Source: Topomyia yanbarensis (lineage: Eukaryota > Arthropoda > Insecta > Diptera > Culicidae). From it: a stretch of DNA of 64,000 bases. The translations under genes were made by a program, and so were the position numbers. The notes below the pieces were generated by a model. The model was not told where the DNA came from. It ran no database searches and saw only the letters and a list, made by a program, of their open reading frames with translations. The stretch is from assembly GCF_030247195.1 (NCBI RefSeq), contig NC_080672.1, forward strand, positions 92,390,113-92,454,112, read 5' to 3'. Positions 35,394 to 46,090 of the stretch are shown here, piece after piece. How positions within the stretch are numbered: position 1 is the first letter of the stretch; every line of letters starts with the position of its first letter.

Positions 35394-36087
35394 CAAAATT
35401 TCATATCTAGTTAAATACATTGACATTAAACCCCGTCGAATTATTATTGCCGACCGATTCTTATCATACAAATCAATTGCTACAATCGTAATGATACTAA
35501 GATACTAGTATTATGAAAGAATATTGCATAAAAATTTATTTATCCACAGAACGTTGGTCCAACAATGCGCCACGCTGTTGAGCCTTTTCAAGATTTATCA
35601 TCTTTCATTTTTACAATTACACAGAAACTCGAAATAGCGACTTCCGGTGGTGCAACCGCGTGCAAATTGCTTGTGAACATTACGGGTGCTGCGTGGCGTT
35701 GGAATGGCAGTCAAGAAAACAAAAAACAAATAAGCAAATTTATCCACCTAACATTGGGAAGGGAATTTTCTTAAAGTTTCGAATTTTACTTATGCCTGAA
35801 AGTAATTTTTCGCTGTTCAGGTCATTGTTAGACCTGTAGTAGGTTGTGTTTTATCAGCCTTCCAATATTTGAATACTTGGTGCTGTTGTATTTCCCATGC
35901 TCCAATTTCTACTGTGTAGTTGAACGTAGAAGTTGATTGATAACACTTGCATGATTCAGTTCATATTGTCACGTTACTTCGCGTGAAAATCCGGTAGAAC
36001 AGCATTTCACGGTACTGCATATTGAAATGCAGAAAATCGTGACTCAACTCCTGAAACCGTAAACATATGTCACACTAAAGTCATGAA
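35394..36087. other. Unassigned DNA
   Basis: The open stretch 35565-35774 (plus) follows a possible acceptor (TTTATCCACAG) and an ATG, but has no domain and I cannot support it as an exon. 36040-36085 has words like those of 20838-21070. Confidence 0.3.
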
Positions 36088-36150
36088 ATTTGCGTTTCGA
36101 CTTCATCTCATCAGAATCCGACACTAACTTAATGACAGGATTGCCGCTAT
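36088..36150 (+). mobile_element. Solo terminal repeat of the 'TTTCGACTTCATCTCATCAG' family
   Basis: GCGTTTCGACTTCATCTCAT followed by CAGAATCCGACACTAACTTA and a GACAGGATTGCCGC-like continuation. This matches the left end of 33728-35393, but no partner end is found downstream, so this is a truncated copy or solo end. Confidence 0.6.
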
Positions 36151-36746
36151 TTGTGTTTTTCTGAGCAAACCCCTGGTCCTGTGTGATGTCCCGCAAGAAA
36201 AAGAGTTCTGATTAATCATATCGTAAGCACGGTATACTTCGTAGATTGCAGACTGGTGACTCTCATTTCCAGCCAGACTACTTGAGGAGCATTTTTTGGG
36301 AATAACAATTGATCCAGTCCAAGCGAGAAAGGAAGCGTTGATGTGGTACTTGCTTAACAGAAGGCCCTGACTCAGTGACACTCCCATAAGTTCCACGGAT
36401 TGAGTAGTGGATGGGTTGTTGGTCAGGATTCGCCTCAAGCAAGCGATGCGACTGAGAATATATTTTCTATATTTTCGTGCATAAGAAGTTTTAATAGTTT
36501 ATTGACTGTAGAATGCGTAAATGTTGAAGATGGTAAGGCGTTTAAACTCTGGGTAACCGTTTAGTTTGTTTCATCGGAAACGAATTGAACTCCGGACAGC
36601 CGGCAGTCGGGAGTGTTGTCGACTATATACATTAAACCATAAACAATGAGTTTAACGAGATGCGTTAATCTATATAAGTCTTAGCAAATTGGAAAAGTGG
36701 TATTGTAGACCATTCACAAACTATGTCACGCAAAGATTACCCAATA
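36151..36746. other. Unassigned DNA
   Basis: The minus open frame 36124-36438 (104 codons) overlaps the solo terminal repeat and has no recognised domain. Not called as a gene. Confidence 0.3.
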
Positions 36747-36840
36747 CAGGTCGGACTCGATTATCCGGGGATCGATTATCCGTGATTATCCAGGGAAAAT
36801 GATTCGATTATCCGGGGGTTTTCGAAAAAATTCAAATTTC
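36747..36840 (+). mobile_element. Solo left end of a pogo/Tigger-like element
   Basis: After a TA (36745-36746) comes CAGGTCGGACTCGATTATCC, then GATTATCCG repeated three more times within 60 bp. The CAGTCGGACTCG-type end with internal GATTATCCG copies is characteristic of pogo-group DNA transposons in insects. I found no matching right end or transposase, so only one end survives or the other lies unrecognised. Confidence 0.5.
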
Positions 36841-37489
36841 AACTAGAATGTCTGATTATAATGCTAATTCGATCATTACAGTTAATAGAACATTTTTTTT
36901 GAGGAACGGGGGGTCTACGGTTAATCTCCTCTCAAATTTTGGCATACCTCAAAAATAGCTTATATATGGGTTTTTCCGCAATCGACCTTCACGGCTTGGA
37001 ACCAGGTTTGAAGAAATTGTTCATTTATGTTCTCTCTAAATTTCTTCAAAAACAAATACGTTCTTTAATAAAAATGTACAGCATTTTCTAGTGGGCTGAT
37101 AGAACTGAAGTTTATAGGAGTTGTTTGGATAATTATGCGGTATACCGCCTCATCAGTGCTACGACACCGAGCCACACGATGGTACTGCCTGGGATCTTGG
37201 CTGGATATAATTGGCGAGACACCGCATGTCTCCTTCGGTTGCCCGGTCCGGGACTGACGCAGTTAAGAGCCGCTCTTAACATGGAGAACAGGCGCTATTC
37301 GGATATCTCCTTCCTTGTCGGCATACGTTGAATGGGTATCCGAACTTTACTGTGTAATCCCAACTTGCTCCGCAGGGGTTAGGGATAGGAGTTCTGTATC
37401 AGAGGCAAATGATCACATAGTGAGGCCTCATGTTCCACATGGCACTACTTTGCCAACTATGATACAGATTGTTAAAAGTCAACATTTCA
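36841..37489. other. Unassigned DNA
   Basis: 37130-37400 is GC-richer with no similarity elsewhere in the window. The 68-codon open stretch at 37125-37331 has no recognised domain. Confidence 0.3.
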
Positions 37490-38290
37490 TATAAGTTTTA
37501 CACCACTCAGATCAGTTTTTAAAAGTCAAGACTTGCGAATTTCAGATAAATTTAGCAATTCTATACGCTTTGGAGACGTCATACGCTTAATGCCCCACTT
37601 CTGGGGATTTCTAAGAACTTCACAAGAGGCAATAGAATTTCACAGAGATCTTAAAAACTTCCGCAAATTTCTGTGAAACGCATTCAATTCTTACAATATT
37701 GAGGGTAGTTTTCCGAATGTCAAGATATTATTGAGCTTCAGGAAAGAAACTCAAGGCAGTTGTGCGGAATGCGAACTCAAGAAAGTTTTATGGTATTCAG
37801 GAAAATGCTACAAACTTAACATAAGTTAAAACTGTGGGAAATCTCTTCGACTTCAGGTAATTTCAATGGAATGAAGAGTGATACTACGAACTTTAAATTT
37901 AAAAGAAAATGCTACAAACTGCACGGATTTTCAACAACGAGTATTAGGAAAATCCTCACAAGTCTCAGAAACGACATACTCCTGAATCTCTAACTCTCAG
38001 TAATGTCCTACAAACTTCAGGAAAGTCTTGATGCTTCGTTGAAGATGCCTGAATTACAGAAAAGCCTTTCGACCTTCATGGAAGTTCGAAAACTTTTACT
38101 ACATTCCGGCAAACTTCAATAAAGTCTTAAAAACTTCCGGAATATCCTACAAGGTTCAAGAAGTTTCTACTGATTTCAGCGAGATCATTCGCGACTCGAA
38201 GAAGGCGTAAGATATTTAAGGAAATCCGACTATGGTCGGAAATTATGTACGAAACTCGAAGAATTCTAACAAAATGCGGGAGCCTTGTAA
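37490..38290 (+). repeat. Degenerate ~25-30 bp minisatellite, 'CCTACAAACTTCAGGAAAGT'
   Basis: Words such as GTCCTACAAACTTCAGGAAA, ATGCTACAAACTTAACATAA, CGGCAAACTTCAATAAAGTC and AAACTTCCGGAATATCCTAC recur throughout with heavy divergence. Inverted or shorter relatives are at 17340-17590 and on both sides of the MITE at 2818-3336. Confidence 0.7.
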
Positions 38291-38294
38291 CTTC

Positions 38295-38990
38295 CAAACA
38301 AGTTGTACGAATACAATGGCTGGTTTCAGAGGTTAGTGCGGTTTATGTCCATTCGAAAATTATCAAATTTCAAAACGCAAAATTCAGCCAAAACTGTTCT
38401 GAACAATTGTGTTATTTCAGCAAAGGTCAGCGGACGTTTTCCGCTTCACTCGTTCACGTACATTTCCTGGTTGATGGTCCCGGTTGCAATGAAAATATTG
38501 CTGTTCGAGCAACAGTTACAGATACCCTGCCAAACCAGATATTTCTTAGCGGACTTCGACAGCATCATATGCTACCCTGTCTAGCAGTTTGAAGTCGTCT
38601 TGACGTAGGTCTCACCGTCTATTACCATGCAAACGAATACAGCTTCCGAGATCGTGTTTTTGTCGTCTAGTTTTGTTTATCGTCGCGGTTTGAAGTCTTT
38701 ATTCTTCCCTTTCTCTAACTTTCTTTACCACAATAAATCTAAATACTGGTCGCAGCGGTTCGTCTCCAACAAAAAAAACTTTATTCTATTCCTTTCCGAT
38801 CCAGGCTGTTGATAAGCGTTCGCCGAAGAACACTTTTCTAACGTTGGTGACAGTGGATGTCCCCATTTTTAAGGATTTCGTTAACTTCGCGTGCGAGTGG
38901 TCGTATTTTCGCGATACGCGAGCAAAATTTTGACATTTTGCTCCTCTTGTTAGGACGCAACTTTGATAACTGAAGAGCGAATGCACACAT
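38295..38990 (-). pseudogene. Tc1/mariner-group transposase remnant
   Basis: On the minus strand, from 38990 downward, a helix-turn-helix-like start (STVTNVRKVFFGERLSTAW) is followed by frame-broken text, then DGETYVKTTSN, KKYLVWQGI and GTINQEMYVNE. The order matches the DNA-binding domain, the region with the first catalytic Asp (DGETYV-like) and the following beta-strands of Tc1/mariner transposases. It ends before the second and third catalytic residues. Multiple stops and frameshifts. Same family as 32960-33255 and 45590-46020. It abuts the minisatellite, so the missing 3' part may have been lost there. Confidence 0.65.
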
Positions 38991-39223
38991 CTACAAAATT
39001 AAATTTTGCATAAATTCACGATTAAAAATAATGTGTCGAATTGAAGTAGACGAAGTAGACCAAATTTTGATCGTAAAACATCCTTTACAAGTAAGGAATC
39101 CTAAATAAAAATATTGTATAATTTTTGTTTTCAGATACGTGTACGTCGATCACAACTTGCAATCGATGGGACCATTGTAAATGTTCGCAAAGTTTACGCG
39201 TTGTTGCTTAACCAATTTTCATA

Positions 39224-39390
39224 TATTTTTTTATTTCGATTAAAGAAGTTTTAACCTTAAGGTCATTTGTCTCTTCGGGTTAGAAAAATCTCTTATGAAA
39301 AATTTCTAACCCTATGAGCGGGGTCGGGACTTGAACCCAGGTGCGCTGTGTACAAGGCAATCGATTTACCAATACGCTACGCCCGTTCCC
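39224..39390 (-). mobile_element. tRNA-derived SINE, first family, full length
   Basis: Minus-strand order is head (GGGCGTAGCGTATTGGTAAA), B box GGTTCAAGTCC, GGGTTAGAAATTTTTCATAA, a CCGAAGAG..TGACCTTAAGG tail and a final A-rich stretch. TTCATA flanks it at 39218-39223 and 39391-39396, a plausible target duplication. Complete head and tail make this a full-length copy. Confidence 0.85.
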
Positions 39391-39589
39391 TTCATAATTT
39401 TCTTACCATTCAAAAGATACACTCAAAATCGATATCTTGTTCGCTACGTAAGACTTAGTCAGTTAGTAGAATTCGTTCAAATCTATCAATAGATCCATGC
39501 ATGCCATCCTCATCTACTCGTGTCTTTTTATCGTGCATAATTTCAGTAGAACAGTAATCCCATGGAAAGAAGACGATAATCGAAATTGG

Positions 39590-40558
39590 TTTGCCGGCGA
39601 ATACCAAAGTGGGTTGGGAAAAGGGCGATAGAGTTATGGATATATTTCGGAAACACAACTTGCGGATACAGCATCCGTTTGTGGCTTTCAAGGCGGTGTA
39701 CGATTCAGTGACACGAAACGACCTATGACAGCTAATGTTTGAACATGGCCTTATGACAAAACTGGTTTAGCTGATTCGTTCAACGATAGGTGAGCCAAAA
39801 TCATCAAAATAACCGAAGAGACATTCAACTCTCGACAAGCAATTGATTACGGCTTAAAAGCCAACTGTCAAAATTCTCTGTGAAAGGAAATCCCGAACAA
39901 TCCGTTACTCACCAATCACAGATGTTGGTAGTAAACTAAAGAACTAAAGAGAAAAGTTTTCTCTTTCATTAACTGCTGTAAACAGTGTTTGGCCAGTGGC
40001 GGTTTGTTCGGACTTTATTTTCAAAGAGAACTTTTAAAGTTGGTTTTTAAGCCGTAATCGTATGTTTGTCGAGAATTCATTTGTGACACTAGATGGATTG
40101 AAGCCGGGCGATGCACTTTTTAATCTATTGTTCAACTTAATATTTGACGGTGCTATCTTAAGATCTGCCGTGTAAAGGAACGGATCCCTCATCACTGTAT
40201 GCTTCGGGGCAACGTGGGAAACATCGATATCATTGACGTCGATCGTAGAGCAGTGGAAGAGGCATTTTTGCCTTTAAAAGGAACTTTGCGGAAATCAGAC
40301 TGTAAACTCTGACAAGGCAAAGTATATGGTAGCTGGTAGAGAGCAAGGCAGTCCGATGCTGGTTCCGAGGCGGAAATCGATGGGCTCAAAATGAAATTGT
40401 TGACGAATTCATATATCGTAGAACACTACTGTCATGTCATAACGCTGTTTACTGCGAGCTAAAAATACATGTGGCGGCTGCGAATACGACTTTCTACGGT
40501 TTACGTGGTCAATTAAAGTCCCGTAACCTAAACATGCGTACAAAACTTGCACTATACA
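39590..40558 (+). pseudogene. Non-LTR retrotransposon reverse transcriptase remnant (RTE/'DFKAAYDS' type)
   Basis: The plus frame contains HPFVAFKAVYDSVTRNDL, the RT motif with the first catalytic Asp of intact relatives replaced by Ala. Then comes MFEHGLMTKLV, a MITE insertion, and SFVTLDGLKPGDALFNLLFN. Next is a degraded catalytic region reading GNIDIIDVDRRAVEEAF where intact relatives have an F/Y-A-D-D box just before IDII. It continues with KYMVAGREQGSP, VAAANTTFYGLRGQLKSRN and the start of the thumb. Stops and shifts are common, and the catalytic aspartates appear lost. The copy ends at about 40558, where the inverted-repeat element begins. The clade is inferred from motif wording, not a tree. 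Confidence 0.75.
39831..40073. mobile_element. 243-bp MITE inside the reverse transcriptase
   Basis: Ends CTCGACAAGCAATTGATTAC and the near-complement GTAATCGTATGTTTGTCGAG, with similarity continuing over GGCTTAAAAGCCAAC. It interrupts the frame EETFN|SFVT. The flanks AACT and AATT suggest a 4-bp duplication with one change. No coding capacity. Confidence 0.7.
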
Positions 40559-42108
40559 CTAGAGTGGCTCGAAAATGACATTTTTCAGCACAGCACTTTT
40601 TGAGTTCCTTTTGTGGTCCCAAATGCCTGTGCAAAGTTTGGGAGCGGTCGGTTGCATCCCGGGTTTGCGCATTGCGTTTAAATTTTGTATGGGATTTTAT
40701 ATGGGGAAATCAATTATTTTGCATTCACCTTAATAAAGATCGCTATTTCACTCAATATGAAAAACCAGCTTTATAAAACGGTAATTCAAACCTTGGTTAA
40801 CAACTTTGTCGAAGACAGTAACTAGCTACGAGTTTTCAAAAAATAGTAATAACTATTTTAAAACTTACGGTTTAATCCAAATGCAGAAATTAATTATTTC
40901 TTCCAACACTGTCAGTACACCACGACACCGATACTTTAAACTTGAACAAATGAGAATATATTCAACGCAGAGACTTGGTACCTTTGAATGAAACGTTCAG
41001 AATGAATTGCTGAATAACATAGACGTAGTCAGAAAATGAAAACAAGAGGGGGTGTGGCTTGTGCACTCCCCAGTTGCCTGTTTAGATATTTTAGTATAAC
41101 ATAAGGAGCGCATCCTCAACGCAGGTTTAAACCGCCGAATTAAGAATTAATCTTACGTGTTTTAGTGCTACTATTTAAGGGCTCTACTGTTATCTCATTC
41201 AAAATGGTACAGCGGTTTATAAGTTTTACATATTTTAAAACCCTATTTCATAGCCGTTCAGAGTCATAATTAAAAAAAAATGCATATCCTTAGAATCTTT
41301 GAAGTTTCGGAATCGTTTCTATTGACGTTTTCGTTTGAGAATCTAGGAACGAAACCAGGATAGTTATTTCAAACAAGCGTTTTTTGATGAAATTGAGTTA
41401 GGTTCACGCAAAACAGAGGTGATGTTGGCGAACCAGAAATTAACTTCAGAACTCAACGCGATTGCCAGACCTGAGTTAGTTTTTGCCCCAAGCAAAAATA
41501 ACACATAAATTTATAGGTGTAAATTCTAAATATTGTAAATGTTATTTCCTACAACAAAGATTACAATTTGATTATGATTCATATTTGGGTCTATCAAAAT
41601 ATTAAGAAAGTTCAGTCGTTGACATTTACAAGGACGTAATGATTCTTTGTTTTATACAAAACAATCTAAACAGGGACTGTGGAGTACATATGCCCTCCCC
41701 CTTCTTCTTTTCATTTTGTGGCTACGTCTTTGATATTCAGCAATTCATTATGAACATTTCATTTAAAGGTACCAAGTCTCTACGATGAATATATTCTCAT
41801 TTATTTAAGTTTTTAATGTCCATGTCAGTGGTGCACCAGCAGTGTTGGAAAAAGTAATCAATTTCTGCATTTGTATTTTACCATAAGTTTTAAAATCGTT
41901 ATAACTATTTTTTGAAAACTCGTATTAGTTACGGTCTTCGACAAAGTTGTTAACCAAGGTTTGAATTATAGTTTTATGAAGCTGGTTTTTCATATTGAGT
42001 GAAATAGCGATCTTTAATAACGTAAATGCAAAATAATTAATTTCCCCATATAAATCCCATACAAACTTTGAACGCAATGCGCAAACCCGGGAAGCAACCA
42101 ATCGCTAG
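40559..42108. mobile_element. 1.55-kb inverted-repeat element, right end truncated
   Basis: The left arm (40559-41085) and right arm (about 41675-42108) are complementary over most of their length, for example CGGGTTTGCGCATTGCGTTT at 40668 against its complement at about 42075, and GGTTAACAACTTTGTCGAAG at 40795 against 41945. About 590 bp separates them. The left end starts AGAGTGGCTCGAAAATGACA, but the outermost ~100 bp has no counterpart on the right, which ends at CCCGGGAAGCAACCAATCG. The arms differ by many substitutions, so the insertion is not recent. No transposase. Confidence 0.7.
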
Positions 42109-42480
42109 ACTGGAACATGGCGGTCAAAGATCAAGTAACCTTGACATCTAAAATATTTTCGGTTATAATTATGAGCAGCCGGATTTTTCGGTCACGATGT
42201 ATGGTACAATTAATGCAATATCCACTGGTAGGATGGATTTTCATTAGGGTTTCAAGTACCGAATATTTTTGCCAGGAAACGGCTCCATGGAATTGAATCT
42301 GTTCGCACCGGTAGTACCGTTAATATATCGCTTCTCGATATATTTTGTGCACAAGATGGAGAAAAACATTTCAGAGGTAAATTAAAAGTTCAAAATGATG
42401 ATTTCAAATTTGTTCTGAGTTCAAATCTTACATGTTTAACACATATTCTGATCAACGAAGCATGTTTTATGTGTTACTTG
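42109..42480. other. Unassigned DNA
   Basis: Nothing recognised. Confidence 0.3.
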
Positions 42481-43800
42481 CTTAGGAACAGCATCTCATC
42501 TAACAATCACTAACACAATCAATTGAATATTCTCTCATATACACCCACAATCTTTCTCATTCTAAACCTACAAGCGCTCATGGCCTTCGCGATAACACTA
42601 ACCTGGTCATAAAGGCGATCATGCAATTGCAACCATCCACACATACTTACGCCCGCGATATCGCTCACATTAAAACTCCTGATAATCCTAAAGTGTTTAT
42701 TGATCAATACCGGGGCCGGCCAGGCCCGAACGTAGATCGCGGAGGGAAAGGTAAGGAATGTTAGTCTGATACCTGCTTTTGATAGAGGTCGTAAATACTA
42801 CTGCACACTACGCAATTATCACGGGAGGAGGATATTTGTTAGTAAGTATAGAAGTTGGATTCTACTTCTTCTTTACCGACTCCTGAGAGGTGACTACTAT
42901 CTGGACTAGATATCGATCCATCAACTCATGGACCGGGAACCAATGGATTTACCTCTCTTCCGAAGGAAGACGTGACTACAGATTTTTTTACTTCAGAAAA
43001 ATCAACGACCTCGACTAGAATTGAACCCAGGCCAACACTCAACCACCGGCGGCGTCCCGGTATCAAATCGAACGTTTTAGCACTTATACACTCATAAACG
43101 TAGTCCCAAACTCGGACCTACAAACACATAAGTTCGCGCGATCATAAATCGATCACGTCCAAAAGTTGCTTACCCTCAGCCCGAGAAGGATAGGTCCATG
43201 CCTTCAGTTGGGCCAATCCGTAAAATGGCGCTCATACTCAATAAACAACGTGTTCCATAGCGACGTGACCGGGAACTCTAGTGATATTGGGAATCTCACT
43301 CTCTTCTAGCATTCAGTATGTTAACATACAAACGCTTTAGACCTTCGCAATCATCCACGCACACCAAAGTCCGCGGTCTCGCAAACATGGAAACACCCCG
43401 AACGGAATGTTTTAGCAGTAATAACCTTATGGCCGCAGTCTCAAGCGAGAACCTTCAAACGTCCATGCTCGCGCGAAAATGCATCGGTCACGTCCGGAAA
43501 TCTCTATCTTCGTTCGTAGCAGCCTGGGTCCTTGAGTTCATATAGACCAAAAAAAAAATGACGCTTATATCTACTTGACAATACGTTCCATTGTGATGTG
43601 ACCGGAAACTAGTGATATGGAAGAACTCACTCTCTTCTAGCATCTGAGAAGTACACCGAATATTAAGTATCAGATTCAGGATCCTTGCGCGTTCATCCAA
43701 GAACACACACCAACATGCAAATGGACTCACGGTTATAAAATAGAATTTTTAGACGCGAAGTTACATACTCGTTAGCACACAATAGTACACGCGCTCGCGA
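42481..43800 (+). repeat. Degenerate ~300-bp tandem repeat interrupted by a SINE
   Basis: Diverged units share ACTCTCTTCTAGCAT (43300 and 43632), GTTCCAT.G.GACGTGACCGG (43252, 43586), CTACAAACACATAAG / TACAAGCGCTCATGG and GTTTTAGCA words. Spacing between the clearest pair is about 330 bp. The open frame at 43318-43545 lies within it and is not a gene. Confidence 0.45.
42851..43066 (-). mobile_element. tRNA-derived SINE, second family, copy 2
   Basis: On the minus strand: GGGACGCCGCCGGTGGTTGA head, B box GGTTCAATTCT, GTCGAGGTCGTTGATTTTTC, TCTTCCTTCGGAAGAGAGGT, GGTCCATGAGTTGATGGATC and a 3' end GGAGTCGGTAAAGAAGAAG. Same order as 23167-23405. CCGGTATCA-like sequence occurs on both sides (near 42708 and 43056), but this may be coincidence. 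Confidence 0.7.
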
Positions 43801-43810
43801 AATCCCTACG

Positions 43811-45371
43811 CACAGTGGTCGGAAACGCCAAAAACGTGAACTTAATTCACTAGAGGCAAAACCATCGAATATATTCACAGGGTGTCTTTGCAGGAATTTT
43901 TCATATGAATATTCCCCACAATCTGAAAACAATTGAAACTAGGCATGGCTTATTATGATCGAACTAAAAAAAAAATAACTTTTTATACTGACGAGATAGA
44001 AAGTTCGTGGCTTCGACAAAGTTTTAGGAATGCTTATAGTGAAGAATTTTGTTAAAGAACTTGAGCTTGTAGGAGTAAAGGTTATCGATTTATAAGGCGT
44101 TTTCTATAACAACCCCCTTAAATCTAGTTTTCTTAATATAACTTTTTTCATTGTGACTTTTCGTGTAAACTATGTTCTAGATAAATGTGTAGGTAACAAA
44201 ACTACATAATATTGTCGAAGACTGTATGTAAAAATACTCATTTGTTTCAAAGTTATTGAAGATTTTTACATTTTTTTACACCAACTTCAATTACGTATAA
44301 GAAAGAAAGGTGAAAACCAAAATTCACGAACAGGCACTTTTTAACTCTCTAAACTATGCACAATAAAGCTAAGAAGGTTTGGTGCGTGGCACTCTAGAAC
44401 CCTATGAATAGGGTAAGCTTACTTTATCATGTTCTTTTTACTTTTTCCATACAAAAATTCGCAATAAAAAAAATTTTAAAGTTTTTTTGCCCCAATTTTT
44501 GAAATTCTTGGTTCAATGTTCAATTACAAGTATTATTTTCACTGATACCTGAATATTTCAAATTTTATAAACGTGGGAGCAAAAATGTAAGTTTTTAATA
44601 TTGGAGATTCCAAACTAATATATACTCAAATAGACATGTCATAATGAATTTAATGCTTACAAAAGAATGTCATACCATTATTTATTAAATTTTATGGAAA
44701 AAATCGAAAAAAATTTTTTTGCTGATTTTTGTATGGAAAAAGTAAAAAAAACATGATAAAGTAAGCTTACCCTATTCGTAGGGTTCTAGAGTGCCACGCA
44801 CCCAACCTTCTTAGCTTTATTGTGCATAGTTTAGAGAGTTAAAAAAGTGCCGGTTCGTGCATTTTGGTTTGCACCTTTCTTTCTTATACGTAGTTGAAGT
44901 TGGTGTAAAAAAATGTAAAAATCTTCAATAACTTTGAAACAAATGAGTATTTTTACATACAGTCTTCGACAATGTTATGTAGTTTTGATACCTACACATT
45001 TGTGTTATACATAGTTTGCACGAAAAGTCACAATGAAAAAAGTTATATTAAAAAAACTAGATTTAAGGGGGTTGTCATAGAAAACGCCCTATAAATCGAT
45101 AACCTTTACTCCTACAAGCTTAAGTTCTTCAACAAAATTCTTCACTATGAGCATTCCTAAAACTTTATCGAAGACACCAACTTTCTGTCTCGTCAGTATA
45201 AAAAGTTAATTTTTTTAGTTCGATCACAGTAATCCATGCCTAGTTTCATTTGTTATCAGATTGTGGGGAATATTCATGCGAACAATTCCTGCAAAGACAC
45301 CCTGTGAATATATTCGATAGTTTTGCCTCTAGTGAATTAAGTTCACGTTTTTGGCGTTTCCGACCACTGTG
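43811..45371. mobile_element. 1.56-kb fold-back element with RSS-like ends (Transib-like), copy 1
   Basis: Arms of about 650 bp (43811-44465 and 44717-45371) are near-perfect complements around a ~250-bp centre. Both ends read CACAGTGGTCGGAAACGCC then AAAAACGTGAAC. The flanks are CTACG at 43806-43810 and 45372-45376, a 5-bp target duplication. CACAGTG equals the V(D)J recombination heptamer, and a nonamer-like CCAAAAACG follows after 10 bp. A 5-bp duplication plus such ends is the known signature of the Transib superfamily, so a non-autonomous Transib is the best inference. No transposase. Small open frames at the ends are by-products of the arms. Confidence 0.8.
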
Positions 45372-45401
45372 CTACGCCCGCATATTGTAGTATGTTATTT
45401 T

Positions 45402-45423
45402 GGGGGGGGGGGGGGGGGGGGGG
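45402..45423 (+). repeat. (G)22 homopolymer
   Basis: Uninterrupted run of 22 G, 30 bp beyond the fold-back element. It could be real or could be affected by sequencing or assembly error, since long G runs are hard to call. Confidence 0.85.
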
Positions 45424-45589
45424 TCCAAGATCCCAGCTCAAAAGCTCCAGTAGGACAGCTCTCGAAAAAATGGATCTTGCCAAAATTTGAACCACTCTAG
45501 CTGCTGTTTAAACGATCGGAATGCCATTGCAAAGTACATCAACTTTCATGAATATATTATAAGGCTAAGTCATTTTGTTTTAGCAAAAA

Positions 45590-46020
45590 GTTAAAACTCC
45601 GGCTAAATTTATATTCTGGACCACTGTGTAGTGCTGGCATGTTGGAAGGGTTCTTGTTCTTGGATAAACCACTGCTTATTGTTGTTGAAATACAGGCATA
45701 TTTTCTGTAATGGCAGGAGGCTACGTTCGGGTAAAATCGTTCTGAACAATGGTGTTACTTCAGGATAGGCAGCAGACGTTTCTTTCGACACTCGCTGTCG
45801 TACATGTCCTGATTGATGGCAGCAGTTGCAAAAAATGTTGCTTTTCTAGTCTCAGTTACAGATAGCCTGCCAAACCAGACAGTTTTTGCGAACTTCGACA
45901 GTATCATATGCTAACCCTGCGTAGGAAGCAGTTTGATGTCACCTTGATGTAGATTTCGTCATCTCTTGCCAAGAAATCGAATGTCGAGTTTTTGTTGTCC
46001 TATTGTGATTATCGTCGCGA
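45590..46020 (-). pseudogene. Tc1/mariner-group transposase remnant
   Basis: Parallel in sequence to 38295-38990: TGCCAAACCAGACAGTTTTT, then GCGAACTTCGACAGTATCAT, and a TATCGTCGCGATTTGGAG end on the plus strand, all of which occur in the same order there. On the minus strand the LVWQ-like region is recognisable but broken. It extends further toward the C-terminal side than the 38-kb copy (text at 45600-45760). No intact catalytic residues. Confidence 0.55.
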
Positions 46021-46052
46021 TTTGGAGTATTGACTCCAACTAACTAAACTGG

Positions 46053-46090
46053 GCAACTTATAATAAGGTATTGACCTTATTATAAGTTGC
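46053..46090. repeat. Perfect 17-bp hairpin
   Basis: GCAACTTATAATAAGGT and its exact complement are separated by ATTG. It lies immediately after the transposase remnant. No T-run or gene context makes it a terminator. It may be the fused ends of a small MITE. Confidence 0.8.

Noticed and set aside
36124..36438. 104-codon minus-strand open frame
   Set aside because: Overlaps a solo transposon end and shows no domain or exon signals.
46053..46090. Rho-independent terminator
   Set aside because: A stem-loop without a T-run, in a eukaryotic context and next to a dead transposase.
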